Origin: Amaranthus tricolor
Taxonomy: Eukaryota > Streptophyta > Magnoliopsida > Caryophyllales > Amaranthaceae
Reading direction: 5' to 3'
NCBI RefSeq assembly: GCF_026212465.1
Contig: NC_080058.1
Location: forward strand, 23,640,109-23,704,108
Length of the DNA stretch: 64,000 nt
Shown: positions 41,401 through 50,951 of the stretch, piece after piece
Position numbering within the stretch: the first letter of the stretch is position 1
Layout of the letters: the number at the start of each line of letters is the position of its first letter
Notes under the pieces: model-generated
The model's database searches: none
What the model was told of the DNA's origin: nothing
The model's input: the letters and a program-made list of their open reading frames with translations, nothing else
Translations under genes and position numbers: made by a program

Positions 41401-42218
41401 TCAATGATCATTGATCCTTGTTCGTTATTCATCATTCATTCTTCATTGATCATTCATCCTTGTTCATTCTTCATCGTTCATTCTTCATTGATCATTCATC
41501 CTTGTTCATTCTTCATCGTTGATTCATTATTGATCAATGCTCCTTGTTCTTTCTTCATCGTTCATTCTTCATTGATCATTGATCCTTGTTCATTCTTCAT
41601 CGTTCATTCTTTATTGATCCTTAATCCTTGTTCATTCTTCATCGTTCATTCTTCATTGATCATTGATCTTTGTTAATTCTTCATTGATCATTGATCCTTG
41701 TTCATTCTTCATCGTTCATTCTTCAATGAGCATTGATTCTTGTTCATTCTTCATCGTTTATTCTTCATGTGTCATTGATCCTTGTTCTTTCTTCATCGTT
41801 CATTGTTCATTAATCATTGATCCTTGTTCATTCTTCATCGTTCATTATTCATTGATCATTGATCCTTGTTCATTCTTCATCGTTCATTCTTCAATGATCA
41901 TTGATCCTTGTTCATTCTTCATTGATTATTGATCCTTGTTCATTCTTCATCGTTTATTCTTCAATGATCATTGATCCTTGTTCATTCTTCATCGTTCATT
42001 CTTTATTGATCTTTAATCCTTGTTCATTCTTCATCGTTTATTCTTCATTGATCATTGATCCTTGTTCATTCTTCATTGATCATTGATCCTTGTTCATTCT
42101 TCATCGTTCATTCTTCAATGAGTATTGATTCTTGTTCATTCTTCATCGTTCATTCTTCATTTATCATTGATCCTTGTTCATTCTTCATCATTCATTGTTC
42201 ATTAATCATTGATCCTTG

Positions 42219-43149
42219 TGCACCAAGATTGGGTCCCTCGCCCTCTCAATCTTGCACTGAATCACTCCTTCACTTGGAGATAGCCAAATAAATGCGAAAG
42301 CCTTCACAAACTCCACCAATATGCACCCAAGAATGCACTTCTTGTTTCTCAGGCCAGCCTCGTGATCCTCCTCTTCAGGTTTCCCTCACCCTTGGGCTGA
42401 ATCCACGACCTTCCTCAAGGCTTCACTCGCTCTTGTAGCGAAGGTTACACTCTAGATTACTCCTCAATCTAGCTTCAGAGATTGTCTACTCTTGAATCGT
42501 GTTGGGACTGATTGAAAACTATACGCCAATATACTCAAGGAAATAAAGAGAACGTTCTAAGCAATGTAAGGGATTGAATCTATGTAAACTGAATGAAAAC
42601 TCTTATTAATCTCTCCAATATGAATCATTACACAAAGGCTAGATGCCTATATATAGCTTTCTATGTATTACAACGGCTATCTTTACACGTGCCTATCACA
42701 GGGCTTATTTTCAAAACAGAAATCAAACAAAAATAGACTAAGTACTGGACGCCTTTTACTGATGACTGGGGTACCTTGCACTGGTCCTTCCGTCTTTCAT
42801 AGTGATTGTCAGTAGGGTCCTAGGCCCTTGATGGCTAGGTCCATGTATAAGGTTACCATATCCACCTTGGTCATCCTCTGAACGCTCGTGGTTAATTCTC
42901 AGGCAGTGCATCAAGATGGCCTGGTCGTCAGATTCTCGAACCGTGTCTTGTGATTGTCCTGTTCCCATTCTTGCTTGGTTGTAACTCTCTCCTGTTCCCT
43001 TCTTTGTTTGCTTAGGGCTCTCTTGTTCCCTTGGGAACAGTAATGATCTTGGTATGCTTGGGGCATCCTCAGAATGAGTGGCATCATGGGGAACAGAATG
43101 GAAGCTTGAATTACTTGAACAATGATCAGCGTCATATGCATATGGTTCA
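42219..43149 (-). repeat. 3' LTR of E4 (931 bp)
   Basis: It runs from TGAACC at 43149 to GGTGCA at 42219 on the element's strand. It shares the U5 end (plus strand TGCACCAAGATTGGGTCC) with E2 but has a shorter, diverged U3. The polyprotein tail continues 394 bp into it, to the stop at 42756. Confidence 0.9.
42648..42691 (-). promoter_or_regulatory. E4 LTR promoter module
   Basis: CACGTG (42686-42691), reversed AACGGCTA (42672-42679) and TATATATA (42648-42655), with 16 bp between the last two, exactly as in E2. Confidence 0.6.
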
Positions 43150-44954
43150 ACTCCTCCTTCTTGGGGAAGAATTGACCTCAATTCTTGGCTTGGTTGATGT
43201 AGTTGCAGGTCTCCAATGTTGAAGGTGTTGGACATATTGTATTCAGCTGGTAGTCTCACCTTGTAAGCATTGTCTCCAATTTTTGCAATAATTGGGAATG
43301 GTCCTGCTGCTTTGGGCATCAACTTATTCTTCCTTTGTTGAGGGAATCCTCTTTTCTTAGGTGTACCCAGACTTGATCACCTTCTTGCAATGGTTCTCTT
43401 TGCTTGTGCTTCCCATCTGCCTTTTTCTTGTATTTTTCATTGGCTTTGTATATGTTTTCCTTGATCATTTTGTGCATCCTCAGCAACTCTTCAGCTAAGC
43501 TAATTGCATCCCTCTGCTTTTTGTCCTGCATATTAATGTGTGTAAGATTGATTGGCAAAAGGGGGTTTTCCCCATAAACACACTGAAAAGGAGTATATTT
43601 TGTGGTGTAGCTTGGACTTCTATTATAAGCAAATTCAGCTTGACTCAGTTTGAGATCCCAGTCCCTGAGGTGCTTAATCACTAGGGTTTTTAAGATTGAA
43701 CCTAGGGTTTTGTTGGTGACCTCTGTTTGGCCATCTGTCTGAGGATGATGGCTGGTGCTAAACAGAAGGATTGTTCCTAGTAATTTCCATAAGGTCTTCC
43801 AAAAATAGCTAAGAAACTTGCCATCCCTGTCAGACACAATGGTTTTGGGCACCCCATGTAGTCTCACAACTTCACTAAAGTACAGCTGGGCAATGTGTTT
43901 GGCATCATCCACTTTATTGCAAGCAATGAAGTGGGCCATTTTTGAGAATCTATCAACAACCACCAAGATAGAGTCCTTTTGCCTTTGGGTTCTAGGTAGT
44001 GCCATGACAAAGTCCATGCTCACATGCTCCCAGGGCTTATCAGCTACAGGCAGTGGTCTGTATTCACCTTTGTGAAAGGTGATTTTTGCTTTAATGCAGG
44101 ACTCACACCTCAAAATATGTTTGCCTATGGTTCCTAACATTTTAGGCCAATAGAAATGTTCACTCAGCATGTTTAGGGTCTTTTGTATCCCAAAATGTCC
44201 ACTTAAACTACCCTCATGTATTTCCTTTACTAGCAACAGCCTTAAGGGGGTTTTGGGTATGCACAGTCTGTTATTTTTAAACAAAAAACCCTGTTGTAGG
44301 TGAAAATCACCTTGAGGTTCTGTTAGACAAGCAGCATATATATCACCGAAGTCAGAATCATTAGCATACAAGTCCTTAATCATTTCAAAGCCAAGCACTT
44401 TAGCATCAAGAATAGCTAAGAGGTTGTATCTTCTACTTAAGGCATCAGCAATAACATTGGTTTTCCCTGTTTTATCCTTTGCAGAGAAGTTAAAAGTCTA
44501 AAGGAATTCTACCCACCTGGCATGTCTAGGGTTGAGTTTGTTCTGTCCATGTATGTTCTTCAAAGATTCATGGTCAGTGTATAGAATGAAAGGCTGTATT
44601 TTCAGGTAATGAGACCAATTTTCCAAGGCCCTAATCATTGCATAAAATTCTTTATCATAGGTTGAGTAGTTGAGTCTAGACTTATTCAGTGTCTCACTGA
44701 AATAGGCCACTGGTCTGCCTTCTTGCACTAGTACTGCACCAATACCTGTTCCACTAGCGTCACATTCAACCTCAAAAGGTTGAGTGAAGTCAGGGAGCTT
44801 CAAAACAAGGGCTGTGCACATCTTTTCCTTAATGGTTTCAAAGGCCTTCTGTGCTTCCTGGGTCCAACTAAATACTCCCTTTTTGGTACATTCTGTTATG
44901 GGGGCCATAATGGTACTAAAGTTTCTAATGAACCTCCTATAAAAAGAAGCAAGG
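42756..44954 (-). pseudogene. E4 pol 3' part: RNase H, integrase and LTR tail, broken
   Basis: From the E3 insertion site leftwards the frame encodes RNase H ([13 protein letters not shown]) up to a premature TAG at 44500-44498, where the related elements have Gln. The same frame continues through the integrase (44398-43319) with zinc finger, MDF, SDRD and QTEVTN residues. A 1-bp deletion near 43345-43360 shifts it. The end (43322-42756) holds the GPF module, the QEGGV stretch over the polypurine tract, and an LTR-encoded tail with HGPSHQGPR. Three independent lesions plus the E3 insertion make it non-functional. Confidence 0.92.
43150..43163 (-). other. Polypurine tract of E4
   Basis: The minus strand reads CAAGAAGGAGGAGT immediately before the LTR start TGAACC, identical to that of E2. 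Confidence 0.85.
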
Positions 44955-45924
44955 TGATACAAATATGGTATCAAAGACTGGGAACAACACCAAGGACCTG
45001 AAGGAACAAGACAGTGCTTTGGACTTTTCATCTACGCCAAATGCACATGGAACACAAGAGACCCCCATGGATACGCCTCAACAATCAGTTATGGGCCTAA
45101 AAACAACTAGCAAGACCAAGGAAGCCAAGAACAGCACAAGGAACAGCAACCAAGCTCCAACAGGACAGACAGGCTCCAAGAACAGAGCCACAGAGCTACC
45201 TAGCAAACAGCTGACCTTGGTGAACCGCCTGAGTTCAGACCGGGATCACTTAGACCGGAAGGAGGGCTGGAATGGCATCTCTCTACATGGGCCAAGCCAC
45301 CAAGGGCCAAGGTTCTTACTAATAGTGCACCAGGAAGACAGTAGAGCAGGCTAAAGGAGGCCTGGTCACCGATTGATAAATATCAGAAATTTGGCTAAGT
45401 GTTGCAGCCTTTCTGTTTGTTTTTGTTTAAGTATTTAGCCACGTGTATTTGTTAGTTAATTGTAACGGCTAGTCTAGATCCCAAAGCCTATAAATATATG
45501 GGCTCTCATTGTAATAAACACGCTTGTACATTGATTTGAGTTTAATACACTTGAGGTATTATTTTCAGAAAAAGGATTTTTCTGAATTTTGAAGTTTGTT
45601 TACAAACTTCTTCAAAGGGTTGCGGAGCAGCCTTTTGGCCGGAGGGAAGTCTTATCACGGAGTGGTTTGAGTTCTCAAAGGCACCCAGCAATCAAGGTTT
45701 CATCATCCTTGCATTGTTTCTATCCTAGTTCGCTCATAGTTCACGTTTCACGGTGTTTGTTTTCCCTCATCAGAAAAACAAGAAACTCTTTCTTGGTTGT
45801 TTGTGTGAGTCAGTGTGTGTGTTCATTGAATTTCTGCGTGTTTGAGTGTTCCCTTAATCAAGATAATTGTCTTATCTTCATCCTTGCAATACACCCAGCA
45901 ATTCCCACCCTTGAACACGCATCA
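44955..45924 (+). repeat. 5' LTR of E3 (970 bp)
   Basis: It starts TGATAC and ends GCATCA. An ORF from 44965 to 45354 is the LTR copy of the polyprotein tail; it is not preceded by pol here and is unlikely to be used. The TATA region is at 45489 and an AATAAA follows at 45513. Confidence 0.97.
45440..45496 (+). promoter_or_regulatory. E3 5' LTR promoter module
   Basis: CACGTG 45440-45445, AACGGCTA 45464-45471 and TATAAATA 45489-45496 (17 bp from AACGGCTA to TATA). This is the likely start region for the genomic RNA of E3. Confidence 0.7.
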
Positions 45925-45927
45925 ACT

Positions 45928-45939
45928 TGGTATCAGAGC
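45928..45939 (+). other. Primer binding site of E3 (initiator tRNA-Met)
   Basis: TGGTATCAGAGC, 3 bp after the LTR end at 45924. It is complementary to the 3' end of initiator tRNA-Met. Confidence 0.95.
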
Positions 45940-46277
45940 CCAGCCACGAATTGGGCAAAGATAGCACATATTGAGTTTCTGAGGAAAGAGGTTTCATTAT
46001 TTCTGGGCATTTCAAAGGCAGCAGCATTGGGCGATTTTGAGGCATCGTGGAATTTTTCAATCAATCATTGAATTCACGACATTCAGGGAGTGATCTTCCT
46101 ATTTCATTTTCATTGTCATTCATTTGTTTTTCATTAATTCGTATTGTCATACACAGAACATTTAATAAATTTCTGAATTTGGGATTCTTGCATTTTCGAT
46201 TTTCGCATACATTTCATAATCATCATTTTCGTGCATTGCTGGTTAAATTAGCTGTCTCTGGTCGAGTGGATATGACC
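45940..46277 (+). other. 5' leader of E3
   Basis: This 338-bp stretch lies between the primer site and the chosen Gag start. The Gag frame is open through most of it from an ATG at 46047, giving a 77-residue hydrophobic, His/Phe-rich extension with no counterpart in E2, so it is treated as untranslated. Confidence 0.65.
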
Positions 46278-49200
46278 ATGGAGGAAAGATTTGGGATATT
46301 GGAGGAGAATATGAGATTAGTCATGCAAACCCTAAATCAATTAAGGATCGACAGTCAACAGGACAGAACACCAAACCCTAATTTGCGACCCTACGAGGAT
46401 AGAACGGTTAAGATTGATATTCCTGAATTCGATGGGCATTCCTATGACCCTGGGAAATATCTTGAATGGGAAGATCGAATGGACAATTATTTTGAATTCA
46501 AGAACACACCCCTAGACCAACAGTACAAGCTAGCCAAGATCAAATTGATCAAATCGGCTGCTATATGGTTAGAAGGACTCCAAAAACGTAGGATTAGGGA
46601 AGAGAGGGGTAGGATTAGCTCTTGGACCAAGCTCAAGAAACACATGAAAAGGAAATATGTCCCTACTTCATACAAACAACAGCAATACATCCAACTAAAT
46701 GCCATGAAACAGGGAACAAAATCTGTGGATGAGTATAGAAATGAGTGGGAAAGGTTGTATGTGCTTTGTGACCCCCATGAGACTGAAGAGATGAGAGTGG
46801 GAAGGTTCATAGCTGGGCTAAGGGAGGAAATCAGGGATAGACTTATGACTACACCTGACCTCACAGTGCACATAGCCAGTTTGCAGGCTGTTGAGATTGA
46901 GAGACAAATCAACAGGGCAACTCATTCCCAAACCAGAGGCACAAGGACCTACACCCCAAGGAATGCAAGCACCATCCCTGCACCTAAGAGGGACACACAG
47001 AATAGTGGGTTAAAGGCTAGTACTACCAGAGGAGACCCCCCTACCAACCCTAAAGATGTGGTCTGTTTCAAATGTAATGGGAGGGGCCATTACAAAAGAG
47101 ACTGCCCTAATGCAAGAGCCTTCACCATGAGGGAATGGAATGAAATTAGGCAGGACACCAAACCAAAGAAAATTTTAGTGGCTAAGAATGGGCAGGAAGA
47201 GGAGATGTACCCTCCAAATTTGAGTGATGATGATGGCACATACATAGAAGATAAGGAGGGGAAATGGCACAGGTTTGAAGGAGACACAGAAGAGGAGGAG
47301 GAAGATGAGGACCTAGAAAGAGTGATGCCTGAGGAAGAACATCTTAGCCTAGTTATTAGGAGGAGCTTTCACACCACACCCTTAGCCAAGAGATCAAACC
47401 AGAGGGAAAATATATTCCAAACCAAGTGCAAAATACAGGGGAAAGTGTGTGATCTTATTATTGACAGTGGGAGTGAGTCCAACTGTGTGAGCAGGCAATT
47501 AGTGACCGAGCTGAATCTGGATACCAAGCCTCACCCTCACCCTTATAAGATGAAGTGGCTTGACAACAAAGCAAGTGGGTTAGTGAGCAAGCAGTGCTTA
47601 GTGAGCTTAACCTTAGGGACTTATGTTGATGAAGTGATGTGTGATGTCTTAGACATGGATGCTTGCCATTTATTGCTTGGGAGACCTTGGCAATATGACA
47701 AAAAGACTACCCACAATGGCTACACCAACACTTACACCCTCAAACATGATGGGAAAAAGAAGGAGTTGATTCCCCTGCCCCCACACAGGGCTGTTCCCCC
47801 TAAACCAGCTAAGGCACCTATACATCTGATGACTAGAAAGGAATGTGAGAAGGAGATTAAAAGCAGAAAGGAGCTATACCTGTTGATCATGAAAGAAATA
47901 CAAAATCAGCCCTCTATACCCCCTAAGCTACAGAGTCTGCTTAAGCAATTTGAGGATGTTTTTCCATGTGACCTACCACCTGGTCTACCCCCTGTGAGAG
48001 GCATAGAGCACCAGATTGACCTTATTCCAGGAGCTAGCCTACCTAATAAGCCTGCCTATAGATCCAACCCCAAGGAAACTGAGGAATTACAGAGACAGGT
48101 CAATGAGCTAATTCAAAGAGGCTATGTTAGGGAAAGTCTAAGCCCATGTGCTGTACCCACCTTGTTAGTACCAAAGAAAGATGGTACATGGAGGATGTGC
48201 ATTGACAGTCGCAGCATGAACAATATAACCATTAAGTATAGGTTTCCTATACCAAGGATTGATGACATTCTAGATGAGTTGGGAGGTTCAGAGTGGTTTA
48301 GCAAGATAGATTTAAGAAGTGGATACCACCAAATACGAATGAAACAGGGAGATGAATGGAAAACTGCATTCAAGACCAAGTATGGGCTCTATGAATGGCT
48401 TGTGATGCCCTTTGGCTTGACTGGAGCTCCTAGCACCTTCATGAGGCTGATGAATGAGGTGCTTAGACCCTTTTTAGGAAAGTTCATTGTAGTTTATTTG
48501 GATGACATTCTTGTTTACAGTAGGGGAGTCACAGAACACATAGAACACCTCCACAAATTATTTGAAGTTTTGAGAAAACAGAGGCTTTATGCTAAGCTTG
48601 AGAAGTGTAGTTTCCTCCTACCTGAAGTGAGTTTCTTAGGGTACATTGTAGGGAAGAAGGGAGTGAGAGTTGACCCTGCCAAGGTACAGGCTCTACAGGA
48701 ATGGCCTACACCCACTACCTTGACACAAGTAAGATCTTTTCATGGCTTAGCCTCTTTCTACAGAAGGTTTATAAAGAATTTTAGCTCTGTTTTAGCACCT
48801 GTAACAGAGTGTACCAAACAGGGGAGGTTTGAATGGACTCCTGCTGCTCAAAGGGCCTTTGAAACCCTCAAAGAAATGATGTGCAAAGCCCCCATCCTGA
48901 AGCTGACTGACTTTACCAAACCATTTGAGTTGGAGTGTGATGCCAGTGGGGTAGGGATTGGAGCTGTGCTTGTTCAAGAAGGGAGACCTATTGCTTTCTT
49001 TAGTGAAAAGTTAAACCACAGTAGGCTGAACTATTCCACTTATGATAAGGAGTTCTATGCAATTGTTAGGGCCTTTGAACACTGGTCTCATTACCTAAGA
49101 ATTCAACCATTTGTGTTGCACACAGACCATGAGTCCTTGAAGCACATCAATAGCCAGCACAAACTGAACAGTAGGCATGCTAGGTGGGTGGAGTTCATGC

Positions 49201-50951
49201 AAACGTTTGATTTCTCAGCTAGATACAAGGTGGGAAAGACCAATGTAATAGCAGATGCCCTTAGTAGGAAGCACAGCTTGCTTGGGATAGTAGGATCTAG
49301 GATTTTAGGCTTTGAATTCATCAAAGATCAATACTCTGCTTGCTCTGATTTCTCTGAAATTTATCAGTCTTGCAAAGACAGACCTCAAGGATTATTTAGC
49401 ATTCACCAAGGCTTTTTGTTCAAGGGTAATAGGTTATGCATACCAAAGCTTCCCCTCAGATCTGTTTTGGTAAAAGAGGTGCATAAGGGAAGCATAGCAG
49501 GCCATTTTGGAATAAAGAAAACATTAGATATGCTTGCTAAACACTTCTATTGGCCCAAGATGCTTGGCACAGTGGGCAAACATGTTTTAAAATGTGAGCC
49601 TTGCCTTAAGGCTAAGGTAACTTTTCACAAAGGGGAATATATACCCTTACCTATTGCACACAAGCCTTGGGAACACATTAGTATGGATTTTGTGATGGCT
49701 TTGCCTAAGACAAGAAGGGGAAAAGATGCTATAATGGTTGTTGTAGATAGATTTTCAAAGATGTCTCATTTTATTGCATGCACTAAGATAGATGATGCAC
49801 AACATATTGCAAAATTGTTCTTTGCTGAAATTGTGAGATTGCATGGCATACCCAAAACTATTGTTTCAGATAGAGACAGTAAGTTCCTAAGCCATTTTTG
49901 GAGGAGTTTGTGGAAGATGTTGGGCACTAAACTATTGTTTAGCACCGCTTACCACCCACAAACGGATGGCCAAACAGAAGTCACTAATAGGACTTTAGGT
50001 ACTCTGCTCAGAATTTTGGTAAAGGACAACATTAGGGAATGGGACTTAAAGCTTTGTCATGCTGAATTTGCATATAACAGAGCACCCAGTCAGGCTACCA
50101 AATTCTCACCATTTGAATGTGTTTATGGCATCAACCCTTTACTTCCTGTATCCCTCATTAATTTACCTATGTGTGACAGCAAAGGAATAGGAGCTAAGGA
50201 GATGATCAAGCAAATGGAAGCAGTCCACAAACAAGTGCATGATAACCTGGAAAGCACAAGTGCAAAGTACAAAAAGAAAGCAGACAAGCACATGAGAATC
50301 AAACAAGCCATCAAAAAAGGAGATCTTGTATGGGTGTACCTGAGGAAAGAAAGATTCCCCCAGCTCAGGAGGAACAAATTGATGCCCAGAGCCATAGGCC
50401 CCTATCCAGTAAAGAAGAAGTATGGGGAGAATGCATTTGAAGTTCAGATCCCAGCAGAGTACAATATCTCCCACACATTCAACATCGGAGATTTGACTCT
50501 ACATGAACCTGCACAAGAATTGAGGACAATTCTCTCCCAAGAGGGAGGAGTTGATACAAATATGGTATCAAAGACTGGGAACAGCACCAAGGACCTGAAG
50601 GAACAAGACAGTGCTTTGGACTTTTCATCTACGCCAAATGCACATGGAACACAAGAGACCCCCATGGATACGCCTCAACAATCAGTTATGGGCCTAAAAA
50701 CAACTAGCAAGACCAAGGAAGCCAAGAACAGCACAAGGAACAGCAACCAAGCTCCAACAGGACAGACAGGCTCCAAGAACAGAGCCACAGAGCTACCTAG
50801 CAAACAGCTGACCTTGGTGAACCGCCTGAGTTCAGACCGGGATCACTTAGACCGGAAGGAGGGCTGGAATGGCATCTCTCTACATGGGCCAAGCCACCAA
50901 GGGCCAAGGTTCTTACTAATAGTGCACCAGGAAGACAGTAGAGCAGGCTAA
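46278..50951 (+). CDS. Gag-Pol polyprotein of E3 (1557 aa, intact)
   Basis: One uninterrupted frame makes Gag and Pol together. Start chosen at 46278 (ACCATGGAG; E2 Gag starts the same way); ATGs at 46272 and 46047 are in frame upstream. Domains: Gag; CCHC knuckle 263-276 (CFKCNGRGHYKRDC); protease with IDSGSESN (Asp 396); reverse transcriptase with YLDD 740-743; RNase H with ECDASG (Asp 888); integrase zinc finger His 1069, His 1076, Cys 1106, Cys 1109; integrase catalytic Asp 1137, Asp 1198, Glu 1234 (D-35-E); GPY/F module at 1374. No classic chromodomain is recognisable. From about residue 1426 the protein is encoded by the 3' LTR and ends with HGPSHQGPRFLL. All key catalytic residues are present. 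Proteolysis by its own protease would release the parts. Confidence 0.97.
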   Translation: MEERFGILEENMRLVMQTLNQLRIDSQQDRTPNPNLRPYEDRTVKIDIPEFDGHSYDPGKYLEWEDRMDNYFEFKNTPLDQQYKLAKIKLIKSAAIWLEGLQKRRIREERGRISSWTKLKKHMKRKYVPTSYKQQQYIQLNAMKQGTKSVDEYRNEWERLYVLCDPHETEEMRVGRFIAGLREEIRDRLMTTPDLTVHIASLQAVEIERQINRATHSQTRGTRTYTPRNASTIPAPKRDTQNSGLKASTTRGDPPTNPKDVVCFKCNGRGHYKRDCPNARAFTMREWNEIRQDTKPKKILVAKNGQEEEMYPPNLSDDDGTYIEDKEGKWHRFEGDTEEEEEDEDLERVMPEEEHLSLVIRRSFHTTPLAKRSNQRENIFQTKCKIQGKVCDLIIDSGSESNCVSRQLVTELNLDTKPHPHPYKMKWLDNKASGLVSKQCLVSLTLGTYVDEVMCDVLDMDACHLLLGRPWQYDKKTTHNGYTNTYTLKHDGKKKELIPLPPHRAVPPKPAKAPIHLMTRKECEKEIKSRKELYLLIMKEIQNQPSIPPKLQSLLKQFEDVFPCDLPPGLPPVRGIEHQIDLIPGASLPNKPAYRSNPKETEELQRQVNELIQRGYVRESLSPCAVPTLLVPKKDGTWRMCIDSRSMNNITIKYRFPIPRIDDILDELGGSEWFSKIDLRSGYHQIRMKQGDEWKTAFKTKYGLYEWLVMPFGLTGAPSTFMRLMNEVLRPFLGKFIVVYLDDILVYSRGVTEHIEHLHKLFEVLRKQRLYAKLEKCSFLLPEVSFLGYIVGKKGVRVDPAKVQALQEWPTPTTLTQVRSFHGLASFYRRFIKNFSSVLAPVTECTKQGRFEWTPAAQRAFETLKEMMCKAPILKLTDFTKPFELECDASGVGIGAVLVQEGRPIAFFSEKLNHSRLNYSTYDKEFYAIVRAFEHWSHYLRIQPFVLHTDHESLKHINSQHKLNSRHARWVEFMQTFDFSARYKVGKTNVIADALSRKHSLLGIVGSRILGFEFIKDQYSACSDFSEIYQSCKDRPQGLFSIHQGFLFKGNRLCIPKLPLRSVLVKEVHKGSIAGHFGIKKTLDMLAKHFYWPKMLGTVGKHVLKCEPCLKAKVTFHKGEYIPLPIAHKPWEHISMDFVMALPKTRRGKDAIMVVVDRFSKMSHFIACTKIDDAQHIAKLFFAEIVRLHGIPKTIVSDRDSKFLSHFWRSLWKMLGTKLLFSTAYHPQTDGQTEVTNRTLGTLLRILVKDNIREWDLKLCHAEFAYNRAPSQATKFSPFECVYGINPLLPVSLINLPMCDSKGIGAKEMIKQMEAVHKQVHDNLESTSAKYKKKADKHMRIKQAIKKGDLVWVYLRKERFPQLRRNKLMPRAIGPYPVKKKYGENAFEVQIPAEYNISHTFNIGDLTLHEPAQELRTILSQEGGVDTNMVSKTGNSTKDLKEQDSALDFSSTPNAHGTQETPMDTPQQSVMGLKTTSKTKEAKNSTRNSNQAPTGQTGSKNRATELPSKQLTLVNRLSSDRDHLDRKEGWNGISLHGPSHQGPRFLLIVHQEDSRAG
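50539..50551 (+). other. Polypurine tract of E3
   Basis: AAGAGGGAGGAGT directly before the 3' LTR start TGATAC, inside the coding frame. Confidence 0.9.

Larger units (their letters stand above)
10908..42218 (+). repeat. Main 42-bp satellite array (31.3 kb, about 745 monomers)
   Basis: Uninterrupted tandem monomers with the six-heptamer consensus given for the left block. Length variants are multiples of 7: 28-bp monomers (two of three 14-bp parts), 49-bp monomers with an extra heptamer, and rare 1-bp losses (near 17343 and 37795). The single consensus CpG (TTCATCG) is often CA or TG. Monomers reading TCAATGATCATTGA carry a perfect 14-bp palindrome. Larger blocks are duplicated (see the higher-order entries). 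All ORFs here repeat a 14-residue pattern and are not genes. No transposon or gene interrupts the array. Confidence 0.97.
42219..44954 (-). mobile_element. Ty3/gypsy retrotransposon E4, 3' half (split by E3)
   Basis: A minus-strand element of the E2 family entering from the satellite at 42219. It contains the 3' LTR, polypurine tract, integrase and RNase H. It is cut at 44954 by E3; the other half resumes at 51522 and the host pol reading continues across. The satellite flank is CCTTG (42214-42218), but the second LTR is missing, so the target duplication cannot be confirmed. Confidence 0.93.

Noticed and set aside
10908..42218. Dozens of long ORFs with a CSFFIVHSSLIIDP repeat, possibly a repetitive protein family
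   Set aside because: The period of 42 bp is 14 codons and the consensus lacks stops in that frame, so ORFs arise automatically. They end at random where 28- or 49-bp monomers shift frame, and have no promoter, splice or start context.
10908..42218. CRISPR-like array or interstitial telomere (heptamer repeat)
   Set aside because: There are no spacers; monomers are directly adjacent. The heptamer TTCATTG differs from the plant telomere TTTAGGG and is degenerate.
44965..45354. Separate 129-codon gene in front of E3
   Set aside because: It is the 5' LTR copy of the Gag-Pol tail (same sequence at 50562-50951).
46047..46277. Gag of E3 starting at the first in-frame ATG (46047)
   Set aside because: The 77-residue extension is not found in E2; the ACCATGGAG start is shared by both families.
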